Origin: an uncultured Odoribacter sp.
GTDB lineage: Bacteria; Bacteroidota; Bacteroidia; Bacteroidales; Marinifilaceae
Direction: 5' to 3'
NCBI GenBank assembly: GCA_905193145.1
Contig: CAJJNP010000029.1
Coordinates: 1 to 25,364, forward strand
Length of the DNA: 25,364 nt
Positions 10,113 to 17,581 of this stretch are shown piece after piece (position 1 is the first letter of the stretch; each line of letters starts with the position of its first letter). The notes beneath the pieces are model-generated. The model had not been told where the DNA came from and searched no databases. It saw nothing but the letters and a program-made list of their open reading frames with translations. Position numbers and translations under genes: made by a program.

Positions 10113-10979
10113 ATGAAGAAAATAGCAGCTATTCATGATCTTTCCGGATATGGTCGAGCTTCTTTGACTGTCGCTATTCCTATATTGTCATATATGGGTT
10201 ATCAGGTTTGTCCATTGCCTACAGCTATATTATCTGCTCATAGCGAGTATCAGAATTTTCGTAGTTTTGACTTGACTGAGCAGATGCAGCCAATTATTGA
10301 CCACTGGAAAGAGTTGCATTTGCATTTTGATGCCTTGTATTCGGGCTATTTGGCTTCTGAGCGGCAATTGGATATTGTTGAACAATTTTTTTGCGACTTT
10401 AAAAAGGATGATAACTTTGTTTTGGTGGATCCAGTATTGGGAGACCATGGACAACTGTATCCTAATATGGAGCAGAAAATGATTGAAGGAATGCGTCGTT
10501 TATGTGGTAGAGCTAAAGTAATAACTCCTAATCTGACGGAAGCTGCTCTGTTGTTAGGACATAAGCTGCGGACTGAAGTTCAAGAGCGAGAGGCTATCGA
10601 GTGGTGTGTGGAGTTGGGAGAGTTGGGGCCCGATTACAGTATTATAACTTCTGCTCCTGTTGGCGGGCAGAATCAGATAGCTACACTTGCTTATAATCGT
10701 TTGGATGGTCGTTTATGGCGTGTGTGTAGTAAGTATTTACCTGCATCTTATCCTGGTACTGGAGATGCTTTTGCCAGCGTTATTACAGGCTGTTTGTTGC
10801 ATGATGACAGTTTACCTGAAGCGATTGAACGTGCGGTACATTTTATTAATATGGGTATTCATGCGACCTTTGGATGCGACCATAATCCGCTTGACGGAAT
10901 GAATCAGGAAAAAGTGTTGCACTATTTAGTTGAGTCATTACCTTATTTTACGTATGAATTATTAGGTACATTTAAATGA
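10113..10979 (+). CDS. pdxY: Pyridoxal/pyridoxamine kinase (PdxY-like)
   Basis: This ribokinase-fold kinase phosphorylates pyridoxal or pyridoxamine in the vitamin B6 salvage pathway. From the corrected start it has 288 residues, the usual size. The N-terminal IHDLSGYGRASL is typical of the PdxK/PdxY group. DPVLGDHG (mid-protein) contributes to the nucleotide site. PGTGDAFAS near the C-terminus carries the catalytic Asp of the GTGD motif. The start at 10113 (MKKIAAIHD) is preferred because the ATG at 10092 abuts the promoter. The gene overlaps the following HAD phosphatase by 4 bases (ATGA), implying translational coupling; the pair might balance phosphorylation and dephosphorylation of B6, but this is a guess. 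A hydroxymethylpyrimidine kinase activity is less likely but possible. Confidence 0.85.
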   Translation: MKKIAAIHDLSGYGRASLTVAIPILSYMGYQVCPLPTAILSAHSEYQNFRSFDLTEQMQPIIDHWKELHLHFDALYSGYLASERQLDIVEQFFCDFKKDDNFVLVDPVLGDHGQLYPNMEQKMIEGMRRLCGRAKVITPNLTEAALLLGHKLRTEVQEREAIEWCVELGELGPDYSIITSAPVGGQNQIATLAYNRLDGRLWRVCSKYLPASYPGTGDAFASVITGCLLHDDSLPEAIERAVHFINMGIHATFGCDHNPLDGMNQEKVLHYLVESLPYFTYELLGTFK

Positions 10980-11800
10980 GCAAAAGTGTAGTTATAACAG
11001 ATTTGGATGGTACGATTTTGCCTCGTGGAGGTCGGATTAGTGGTGCTGTATTAGATGCATTTCAACGTATCGGCAAGAGTGGAAATGTCCGGATTATCGC
11101 AACAGGGAGGAATCTTTATTCTGCAAGGCAAGTATTGGCTGATGACTTTCCTATTGATTATCTTGTTTTTGCATCTGGTGCTGGTGTGATGCGTTGGAGG
11201 GATAAGAAGATACTGTCTGCATATCATTTATCTGAAAAAGATGCGCATGAAATTGCTCGTTATTTGTGGGATTTTAGCATAAATTTTACAGTTCAACGAG
11301 AAATTCCTAATAATCATTACTATTATTATACAGAGCATTATCCGCAGCATTCTGACTATCTTCGTCGTTTGGAAACATATAAGATGTTTGGTATTCCGAT
11401 ATCTTCACCGGAAGAGATACATGGAGAGATTACGCAGTTTGTTATGATTTTGGATGCAGTGCAATTGCGTCTGATAGAAGATATCCGTATGCAGCTGGCC
11501 GGCTATTCTATTGTGCGTACAACATCTCCTCTAGATAACCGCGCCATCTGGTTGGAGATCTTTGCTAAGGGTGTAAATAAAGGAACTGCTTGTCGTAATT
11601 TATTGGAATGGTTGGGGATTGATTGTGCAAATTGTGTCGGTTTAGGTAACGATTATAATGATGTGGATTTTTTGGATATTTGTGGGCATGCTGCTATTGT
11701 GTCGAATGCTCCTGTACAGTTAAAAGCGTTGTATAAAACCGTAGCATCCGACAGAGAAGATGGTTTTGTAGAGTTTGTAATTAAAAATTTGATGATTTGA
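10976..11800 (+). CDS. HAD-superfamily (Cof-type, class IIB) phosphatase
   Basis: A 274-residue haloacid dehalogenase-type phosphatase. Motif I is DLDGT at 9-13, with nucleophile D9 and general acid D11. Motif II is the Thr of IATGR (40-44). Motif III is a Lys near 198-202 in FAKGVNKG. Motif IV is GLGNDYNDVD at 222-231, which binds Mg2+. The region around residues 85-185 is an inserted cap of the Cof/IIB type, which sets the substrate. The substrate cannot be read from the sequence; sugar phosphates and pyridoxal phosphate are known for relatives. It is coupled to pdxY by the ATGA overlap. Its stop lies only 4 bases from the end of the convergent exbD, with no hairpin between them. Confidence 0.85.
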   Translation: MSKSVVITDLDGTILPRGGRISGAVLDAFQRIGKSGNVRIIATGRNLYSARQVLADDFPIDYLVFASGAGVMRWRDKKILSAYHLSEKDAHEIARYLWDFSINFTVQREIPNNHYYYYTEHYPQHSDYLRRLETYKMFGIPISSPEEIHGEITQFVMILDAVQLRLIEDIRMQLAGYSIVRTTSPLDNRAIWLEIFAKGVNKGTACRNLLEWLGIDCANCVGLGNDYNDVDFLDICGHAAIVSNAPVQLKALYKTVASDREDGFVEFVIKNLMI

Positions 11801-11804
11801 TCTT

Positions 11805-12194
11805 TTATTCTGGGTCTGTGGCTAAAATGGCTTTGTAACCATACGTTTTGGCAATATTCATAACGCGCACAACTTGTTCAATCGGTACCGATTTTTCTGC
11901 TTCAATGGAAACACATGGATCTTCGCTGTTTTTTAATATATCAACGATTTTGCTTTCTAGCTGAGAGAAGGGTGTTACCTTGTGATTCAAGTAGAAAGTC
12001 TGTTTTTTATCTATTGAGACAACCGCAGTTGGTTGGTTGGAAGTTTGATTTGTGCTTTTAGGTAATAGCAGTTTGAGAGCATTGGGGTTGATGAGAGTTG
12101 ATGTTACCATGAAAAAAATCAACAATAGGAAAACAATGTCGGTCATTGACGACATATTGAAATTTGGATTAGCCTTTCTTGCTCGTTTTATCAT
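11805..12194 (-). CDS. exbD: ExbD/TolR biopolymer transport protein
   Basis: This inner-membrane protein partners ExbB in the proton-driven motor that energises TonB-dependent outer-membrane transport, or the related Tol system. It has 129 residues, a normal size. A short cytoplasmic N-terminus is followed by one membrane segment (residues about 17-34). D19 in SMTDIVFLLL is the protonatable Asp of the family. The rest is a periplasmic domain ending in AILATDPE. It begins 12 bases after exbB. The usual third partner, tonB, does not follow: the next gene is the convergent HAD phosphatase 4 bases away. Confidence 0.92.
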   Translation of the reverse strand: MIKRARKANPNFNMSSMTDIVFLLLIFFMVTSTLINPNALKLLLPKSTNQTSNQPTAVVSIDKKQTFYLNHKVTPFSQLESKIVDILKNSEDPCVSIEAEKSVPIEQVVRVMNIAKTYGYKAILATDPE

Positions 12195-12206
12195 GGTCTG
12201 ATGGTT

Positions 12207-12884
12207 TTATTGTTTTTGATCATTTCTGATATCGTATGTGATTTCCATATAATCAGAAAGAGTGCTTTCCATATTATTTACAATCCGGTCAATAATCATA
12301 GTGAGGGTATTGTAAGCAAAGTAAGCAATAATTCCGACAATCAATCCGGCAACAGTGGTAATCATGGCTGTGTAAATACCGCGAGATAACAGGGTGATGT
12401 TAATATTGCTGCCAGCTAGAGCCATATCATAGAAGGCTTGTACCATTCCTACTACAGTTCCTAAAAATCCAATCATTGGAGCCATTCCGGAACATGTAGC
12501 CAAGGTACTTAATCCCTTTTCCATATTAGATACCTCAAGGTTGGCTGCGTTTTCAATGACAGAACGTAGTTCATTTGCTGGCAGTTGTTTGTGTATAATT
12601 CCTTTTATGAGGATTCGTGACATGGGCGTGTTTTCTTCTTTACAAAGATTTATAGCTGCCCGAGAATTGCCGGTAAGCATATGCTCTTTTATTTTTGCAA
12701 TAAATTCTTCATTCTTTTTGATATAATGTCGGAGCAGTAAATAGCGTTCAAAGAAAATATAGACGGCAATAATAGATAATGCGAAAATGGGAATCATCAG
12801 CCATCCGCCCTTCACAATCATGCCCCAAATGCTTAGACCTGGTTCGTTTGTTGCTGTTTCTGCCAATAGTATTAATGTATTCAT
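12207..12884 (-). CDS. exbB: ExbB/TolQ/MotA-family proton channel protein
   Basis: The pentameric channel subunit of the ExbB-ExbD motor. It has 225 residues and three predicted membrane segments, at about 20-45, 128-152 and 168-195. The conserved GFLGTVVGMVQAF precedes the last helix, and TTVAGLIVGIIAYF forms it. It is first in the exbB-exbD pair. Divergent from it, two genes away, is a TonB-dependent receptor that could be one client; a general role for all receptors of the cell is at least as likely. TolQ is an alternative family name, but no tol/pal genes are seen. Confidence 0.93.
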   Translation of the reverse strand: MNTLILLAETATNEPGLSIWGMIVKGGWLMIPIFALSIIAVYIFFERYLLLRHYIKKNEEFIAKIKEHMLTGNSRAAINLCKEENTPMSRILIKGIIHKQLPANELRSVIENAANLEVSNMEKGLSTLATCSGMAPMIGFLGTVVGMVQAFYDMALAGSNINITLLSRGIYTAMITTVAGLIVGIIAYFAYNTLTMIIDRIVNNMESTLSDYMEITYDIRNDQKQ

Positions 12885-12907
12885 GATTTTTTCTTTTAAT
12901 GAGGATG

Positions 12908-12939
12908 CGAAGATACGATGAAAATTAGTAAAAGCGAAA
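12908..12939 (-). promoter_or_regulatory. Probable exbB-exbD promoter
   Basis: On the minus strand TTTC (12936-12939), 20 bases and TATCTTCG (12908-12915) match the Bacteroidota -33/-7 pattern with one mismatch in each box. It ends 23 bases before the exbB ATG. Confidence 0.5.
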
Positions 12940-12997
12940 CTTCATCAGATATCTTTAATAAATTCATATCAGAGAGAATGAAGGTAATGTGGTTGGT

Positions 12998-13912
12998 TTA
13001 GTGTTTGATTTGTTTGAGATATTGGTCTGTATTTTTAATATTAAGTGTGAAATTTAAAAATCTTTGAGCATATGGGTCGGGCTCTCCTTGGCGATGAATG
13101 GCATGAAATACTCGTTCGATGCTAAGTCCTTGGGTTTCAATGATGCGTAATTGTTTATCTTTAAGCTCTTGGTATATGCTATGTATGGAAAGAAATGCCA
13201 GGCAGTCAGAATATTGAATATACTGTTTAATGCCTTCAGTTGTTCCTAAAATCAGTTGGGCATTTAGGGTGTTAATGGGAATATTGGATGCTGCTAATTG
13301 TTTTTTTATAACGTGGTAAGTTCCTGATCCTTTTTCCCGGAAAACAAAATTGTAATTGCTCAATTCTTCTTTGTTTATTGTTTCCGGAATATTACTATTG
13401 GCCGCACATACTAATACTATTTCATCTTTTAAGAAAGGTATGTAATGAATGTCTGGTTGTGAAGGTGTTCCTTCAATGAAGGCTAGATGAAGTTCGTCAT
13501 TTAGTATTGCTTGTTCGATTTGTTGTGTATTGCCGCTTATGAGATCTATGGAAATCCCTGTATGTTGATTGTTAAAGCGTGCTAATATTGAAGGGAGGAT
13601 GTATTGGGATAACGTTGTGCTGGCTCCTAAACGAAGAATCCCTTGAAAATTTCCTCGTATTTGGTCTAGTTTGAATTGTATTTTGCGTTCTTGTTTCAGT
13701 ATTGCTTCTGTTTCTTCATAGAGATATCTCCCGGCTTCTGTGATTTGCATTCTGCCTTTAATGCGATGAAAAAGAGTAATTCCCAATTCTTTTTCTAATT
13801 CTTTTATACTTTTTGAAATGGCCGGTTGAGAGAGAAGTAGCTCTTCTGCGACACGGGTGGTGTTTGGGTTGCGGGCCAAATGGCAAAATACAAGGTATTT
13901 GTGATCAAGCAT
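12998..13912 (-). CDS. LysR-family transcriptional regulator
   Basis: A 304-residue LysR-type regulator. The N-terminal winged helix-turn-helix is clear (residues about 1-60: SQPAISKSIKELEKELGITLFHR). It is followed by a linker helix and a type 2 periplasmic-binding-like effector domain (about 90-295). It is divergent from the cobalamin-riboswitch operon: its ATG is 66 bases from the -7 box of that promoter, so the shared region may hold its operator. LysR proteins often regulate the divergent neighbour, but here the neighbour already has a riboswitch, so its target is uncertain. Its own promoter is weak (TTAATTTG on the minus strand, 13935-13942). The ligand is unknown. Confidence 0.92.
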   Translation of the reverse strand: MLDHKYLVFCHLARNPNTTRVAEELLLSQPAISKSIKELEKELGITLFHRIKGRMQITEAGRYLYEETEAILKQERKIQFKLDQIRGNFQGILRLGASTTLSQYILPSILARFNNQHTGISIDLISGNTQQIEQAILNDELHLAFIEGTPSQPDIHYIPFLKDEIVLVCAANSNIPETINKEELSNYNFVFREKGSGTYHVIKKQLAASNIPINTLNAQLILGTTEGIKQYIQYSDCLAFLSIHSIYQELKDKQLRIIETQGLSIERVFHAIHRQGEPDPYAQRFLNFTLNIKNTDQYLKQIKH

Positions 13913-13952
13913 AGCATGTAAGGACTAGTAGTTGCAAATTAAAACAATATTT

Positions 13953-13986
13953 TTTGGATAAACAAGATAAATGTTTTCTATATTTG
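13953..13986 (+). promoter_or_regulatory. Promoter of the cobalamin-riboswitch operon
   Basis: TTTG (13953-13956) and TATATTTG (13979-13986) form a -33/-7 pair with a 22-base spacer, or 21 bases if TTGG is counted as the -33 box. Transcription would begin a few bases before the aptamer, so the whole riboswitch lies in the 5' leader. Confidence 0.75.
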
Positions 13987-13993
13987 CGGCTGA

Positions 13994-14177
13994 AATTGGT
14001 AATCAGAGGAAGTTTCTTTCCCCTGATGCAAGGGAATCCGGTGTAAAACCGGAGCTGTACCTGCAGCTGTAATCCTCATTTCAAAATATCTGTAACTACA
14101 GAGCCACTGTTGTTTGAAAGACAACGGGAAGGTATACAGATAGAGGAAAGCCAGAAGACCTGCCAGTTATCACAATT
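13994..14177 (+). ncRNA. Cobalamin (B12) riboswitch aptamer
   Basis: This leader RNA binds adenosylcobalamin or a related corrinoid and normally lowers expression when it is bound. The core is clear: GCAAGGGAATCCGGTG at 14028-14043, then AAAACCGGAGCTG, the conserved GCCACTG at 14103-14109, GGGAAGG at 14126-14132, and the B12 box AGCCAGAAGACCTGCC at 14149-14164. A possible closing P1 helix pairs 13994-14004 with 14166-14177, with bulges. The ends are therefore approximate. It lies directly after a promoter and before a btuB-like gene, the standard context. Confidence 0.95.
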
Positions 14178-14181
14178 GTGA

Positions 14182-14258
14182 GTACGTAGCTTCCAGGAAT
14201 AGAGGCATAGTCACTTATATTTTATGAAATAGGTGTATATCTTTTTGAAGCTACGTGC
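14182..14258 (+). promoter_or_regulatory. Riboswitch expression platform: nested hairpin
   Basis: A 12-bp stem pairs 14182-14193 with 14247-14258. It has one G-U pair and a perfect 10-bp core (ACGTAGCTTC with GAAGCTACGT). Inside its 53-base loop a second 7-bp stem pairs 14212-14218 with 14229-14235. The T-rich tttgattttt follows at 14261-14270. This may be a terminator-like switch element; the long loop makes the mechanism uncertain. Confidence 0.6.
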
Positions 14259-14300
14259 AGTTTGATTTTTATGTTGAATAAACAAAAATTTAACAGATAG

Positions 14301-16370
14301 ATGAAATGCAAGTATTGGCTGTGTGCATTATTTGTGCTTATAGAACAGACACTTGTTGCGCAGAGTGTGTTGAAAAACAAGAATGAAAAAGAGCTTTCTT
14401 TATTGCTGAATGAAGTGGTTGTGACTGGTACTGGCACAGTGCATTATCTTAAGGATGTGCCTGTACAGACAGAGATTATTCAAGGTAAGGCATTGGAGAG
14501 TTACCAAGGGCGTAGCATTGAGGATATGTTGCAGGGATTGATGCCATCCATAACATTTAATATGAATGATATGGGCAGTCATATTCAAATGAATGGTTTG
14601 GGGAATGACTATGTTTTGATTTTGGTAAATGGTAAGCGGATGAATGGTAATATCGGTGGTCAAAATGATTTGAATATGATTAATACCGATAATATTGAGC
14701 GAATCGAAGTTATTAAAGGAGCTGCATCTTCATTGTATGGGTCTGACGCAATTGCAGGAGTTATCAATATTATTACTAAAAAATACAGAGAAAAAATCAA
14801 TGTGTCCAATACGACGCGTGTGGGTGCCCATGGCGATATCTCTCAATGGAATATATTAGCTATCAATGGGAAATACTTTAGCTCTTCTACAACTTTTCAA
14901 TATAAACATACAGATGGGTGGCGGAATACAGACCGGGAATTGGATCACCATGAAATATGGACAGGTTCTGTGACTAAAACAGTTAATCGGAGTACAAATT
15001 ATACTTTTAACGAATATCTCACTTATAAAGCTAACCGTCGCTTGGACCTGTCAGCTGAAGGCTCCTTGTATCAACGTTGGAACTATCGGTTGACGGGTCC
15101 ATATAAGTATTATCGTTATAATCAATCGTATCGTAACTTTGATGTGGCGGGTGGAGCTCGTTATGCGTTGAATCATCAGAATTATCTAAAAATGGATATT
15201 TCTTTCGGATGTTATAATTATTATTATGATTATACCCAACAGGAAAATACTGATTTTTATACGCAAGAGGGGAAACGTATTACTCGTTATCCCGGAGAAC
15301 ATATTCTTCAAAGTTCGCAGCAACGCACTTTGGGAAAAATCCAAGGGGTATTTTTATTAGGGGAATACCATACTTTAAATACCGGACTGGAATGCCAGTA
15401 TGATTATTTGAAATCTCCTCACCGTATTCAGGGGGATGTGGCATCTGTATATACACTGGCTGCTTATGTGCAAGATGAGTGGAATATGACAGAGCTGTTA
15501 AATTTGACTTATGGTGTGCGTCTGACCGGGCATAAAGAGTTTGGATTACATGTTACACCCAAGGTGTCGGCTATGTGTAAATTAGAACATTGGATTTTTC
15601 GCTTGGGGTATTCTATGGGGTTCAAAACTCCCACGTTGAAAGAATTGTATGATAACTACATTACAACCATTGGTGGTGGTAGATTGAAACATTACTATGG
15701 CAACTGTGATTTGAAGCCTCAAAAATCTCATTATGTATCTGTCGGGATCGAATATAATATACTGAAATTGAGGTTTATGGTAAATGGGTATTATAATCAT
15801 ATCCGGGATATGATTGATTTGGTAGAAACAATAACGACTCCAGAAGATCGTTTGAATGAAGTGCAGGGGAGTATGAAATATGAAAACTTGTCCAAAGCAC
15901 GTACTTTTGGATGTGATGTGACAGTGACGTATGATATTATGCCGTCTTTGTCGATGGATGGCGGTTATAGTTACAACAATGCCAAAGCGCAATATACGGA
16001 TGAGCCGGATTCTAAAGATTATATGAGATATTTGCCTATTGATGGAACGGCATATCATAATGCCACATGGAAAGCAGAATGGAAGCGTATCTGGAAAAAT
16101 TATCGGCTTGCTATCAGTTTGTTTGGACGCTATCAATCGCAGAGACATTATATTCAAGATGGAGATGCGAAACCTCACCAAATATGGAGGTTGAATACAT
16201 GTCACTCTTTGATGGGGTGTAAAAGATGGAAAGTAGATGTACATCTTGGTGTTGATAATCTTTTTGACTATGTTGATCGAACTCCCTTTGGATATCATCG
16301 TTCAACATCTTCTCCTGGACGTACCTTTTATGTTTCGTGTGTATTAAAATATCAAAATAATCGCAAATGA
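14301..16370 (+). CDS. btuB: BtuB-like TonB-dependent outer-membrane receptor
   Basis: A TonB-dependent receptor of 689 residues, predicted to import cobalamin or another corrinoid across the outer membrane. A signal peptide (residues 1-20, cleavage after LVA) is followed by a TonB box, EVVVTGT at 38-44. The plug domain (about 50-160) contains IERIEVIKGAASSLYGSDA at 132-150, typical of the family. The remaining 530 residues form the beta-barrel, rich in aromatic residues. The B12 riboswitch immediately upstream is the main reason for assigning a corrinoid substrate; sequence alone would also allow haem, as in IhtA of Porphyromonas gingivalis. It is not a SusC-type receptor: it is shorter, and no SusD gene follows. 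It is followed after 54 bases by a chelatase-like lipoprotein in the same operon. Confidence 0.88.
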   Translation: MKCKYWLCALFVLIEQTLVAQSVLKNKNEKELSLLLNEVVVTGTGTVHYLKDVPVQTEIIQGKALESYQGRSIEDMLQGLMPSITFNMNDMGSHIQMNGLGNDYVLILVNGKRMNGNIGGQNDLNMINTDNIERIEVIKGAASSLYGSDAIAGVINIITKKYREKINVSNTTRVGAHGDISQWNILAINGKYFSSSTTFQYKHTDGWRNTDRELDHHEIWTGSVTKTVNRSTNYTFNEYLTYKANRRLDLSAEGSLYQRWNYRLTGPYKYYRYNQSYRNFDVAGGARYALNHQNYLKMDISFGCYNYYYDYTQQENTDFYTQEGKRITRYPGEHILQSSQQRTLGKIQGVFLLGEYHTLNTGLECQYDYLKSPHRIQGDVASVYTLAAYVQDEWNMTELLNLTYGVRLTGHKEFGLHVTPKVSAMCKLEHWIFRLGYSMGFKTPTLKELYDNYITTIGGGRLKHYYGNCDLKPQKSHYVSVGIEYNILKLRFMVNGYYNHIRDMIDLVETITTPEDRLNEVQGSMKYENLSKARTFGCDVTVTYDIMPSLSMDGGYSYNNAKAQYTDEPDSKDYMRYLPIDGTAYHNATWKAEWKRIWKNYRLAISLFGRYQSQRHYIQDGDAKPHQIWRLNTCHSLMGCKRWKVDVHLGVDNLFDYVDRTPFGYHRSTSSPGRTFYVSCVLKYQNNRK

Positions 16371-16424
16371 AAGGAGATCTGATAAGAGATTTTCTTAGAG
16401 TATTAATTTAAAAATTAAAGCAAA

Positions 16425-17513
16425 ATGAAGAAAATGATGAATTGGATGGCTATGGCCATGTTATTTGTTTGTCCACTTTTTACTTCTTGTGATGATGGTG
16501 ATGATGATAACACGACTAATCCGGTAGAAAAAAGTGTCGTTGCCAATAAAAAAAGCGACAAGGCAATGCTGTTATGTACATTTGGAAGTACTTATCAGGA
16601 ATCAATTAAAACGTATGATGCTGTGATGTCTGATTTTAAAAAAGCATTTCCTGATTATGATATTTACTTGTCTTTCACTTCGGCTACTTGTGTTAATCGG
16701 GTTTTGGCTGCAACTGGTATTGAACGTCACGGACCGTCAGATTGGTTATCTGCTTTTGGTAATGCAGGTTATAAGAAGGTGGCTGTGCAGTCTTTACATG
16801 TGATTCCTGGTGAGGAATATTTGAGTCTGATGAACACGAAAGTGAAAAAAGATTTCATGATTGAGGGGTTTCCGAAAGTGGAGGTTGCTAAAGGAGCTTG
16901 TTTGTTGGAGACAGATGATGATATCAAGGTTGTTGGCGGCATACTTTTGGATGCTTATAAAGATGTATTAAAGGACCCAAAGAATATCGTGCTTTTTATG
17001 GGGCATGGTAATCCGGAAGATTCTTATAGCCATGCAAATGATCAATATTCCAATTTGGAAAAAGCAATGCAGGTAAAAACTGCCGGAAAGAATAATGTAT
17101 TTGTAGGAACGGTAGATTATGGTGATATGCTTTTCTTTGAGGAAGGAAGTGAAGAGTGCATATATGCTAAATTAAAAGCTTATGAAAAAGCTACTGGTTA
17201 TAAAGCATCGGATATTACCATTTATTTGGCACCGCTTATGTCAATTGCAGGAGATCATGCACATAATGATATGTGGGGACTGGAAGAGGGAGATGATTTT
17301 AGTCAAGCAGTTCCGCAGGGAGAAGCTTGTTGGAGATTGAAGTTGAAAAAAATGGGATATAATATAAATGAAAAAGAAAGTCATCATGGATCGGTTGATG
17401 CTTGTACAATAAAAGGTCTAGGCGATTATGCTGGAATCCGTCAAGTGTGGCTGAAACATATGCAAGAGCAGATTAATGCAGGTAATTGGGCTACTGGAGA
17501 AGATTATCAATAA
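16425..17513 (+). CDS. cbiK: CbiK-type cobaltochelatase-like lipoprotein (IhtB/FetB type)
   Basis: A 362-residue protein. Its body matches anaerobic cobalt chelatase CbiK, which inserts Co2+ into sirohydrochlorin, but it carries a lipoprotein signal. The lipobox LFTSC places the lipidated Cys at 22, and CDDGDDD after it resembles the acidic surface-export signal of Bacteroidota lipoproteins. The chelatase domain starts near residue 46 (AMLLCTFGSTYQES). The two histidines expected at the active site are present: H194 in FMGHG and H278 in AGDHAHND. The position of the CbiK acidic ligand is probably D231 in VGTVDYG. The outer-membrane haemin-binding lipoprotein IhtB/FetB of Porphyromonas gingivalis has the same architecture beside a TonB receptor. 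Here the gene shares an operon and B12 riboswitch with btuB, so a role on corrinoids or precursors is favoured. Whether it inserts, removes or only binds metal tetrapyrroles is unknown. Confidence 0.85.
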   Translation: MKKMMNWMAMAMLFVCPLFTSCDDGDDDNTTNPVEKSVVANKKSDKAMLLCTFGSTYQESIKTYDAVMSDFKKAFPDYDIYLSFTSATCVNRVLAATGIERHGPSDWLSAFGNAGYKKVAVQSLHVIPGEEYLSLMNTKVKKDFMIEGFPKVEVAKGACLLETDDDIKVVGGILLDAYKDVLKDPKNIVLFMGHGNPEDSYSHANDQYSNLEKAMQVKTAGKNNVFVGTVDYGDMLFFEEGSEECIYAKLKAYEKATGYKASDITIYLAPLMSIAGDHAHNDMWGLEEGDDFSQAVPQGEACWRLKLKKMGYNINEKESHHGSVDACTIKGLGDYAGIRQVWLKHMQEQINAGNWATGEDYQ

Positions 17514-17534
17514 TAAAATTGATTATATATTTGA

Positions 17535-17581
17535 AGAATGCAGCCTAGAGAGCATTGGCTTGAGGGTTGCATTCTCTTTTT
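17535..17581 (+). terminator. Terminator of the btuB-cbiK operon
   Basis: An 11-bp stem pairs 17535-17545 with 17565-17575, including one G-U pair, and is followed by CTTTTT (17576-17581). It lies 21 bases after the chelatase stop and closes the riboswitch operon before the V-ATPase promoter. Confidence 0.85.

Noticed and set aside
15582..16298. Open frame of 238 codons on the minus strand inside btuB
   Set aside because: It lies wholly antisense to a clear TonB receptor, has no recognisable family and no promoter, and its composition mirrors the barrel codons. It is a shadow frame.
14301..16370. SusC-type glycan receptor
   Set aside because: It is much shorter than SusC proteins, lacks the N-terminal carboxypeptidase-like domain and has no SusD partner. 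The upstream B12 riboswitch points to corrinoids.
16425..17513. The chelatase gene as part of a cytoplasmic anaerobic B12 synthesis pathway
   Set aside because: The lipoprotein signal places it outside the cytoplasm, and no other cbi or cob genes lie in the operon.
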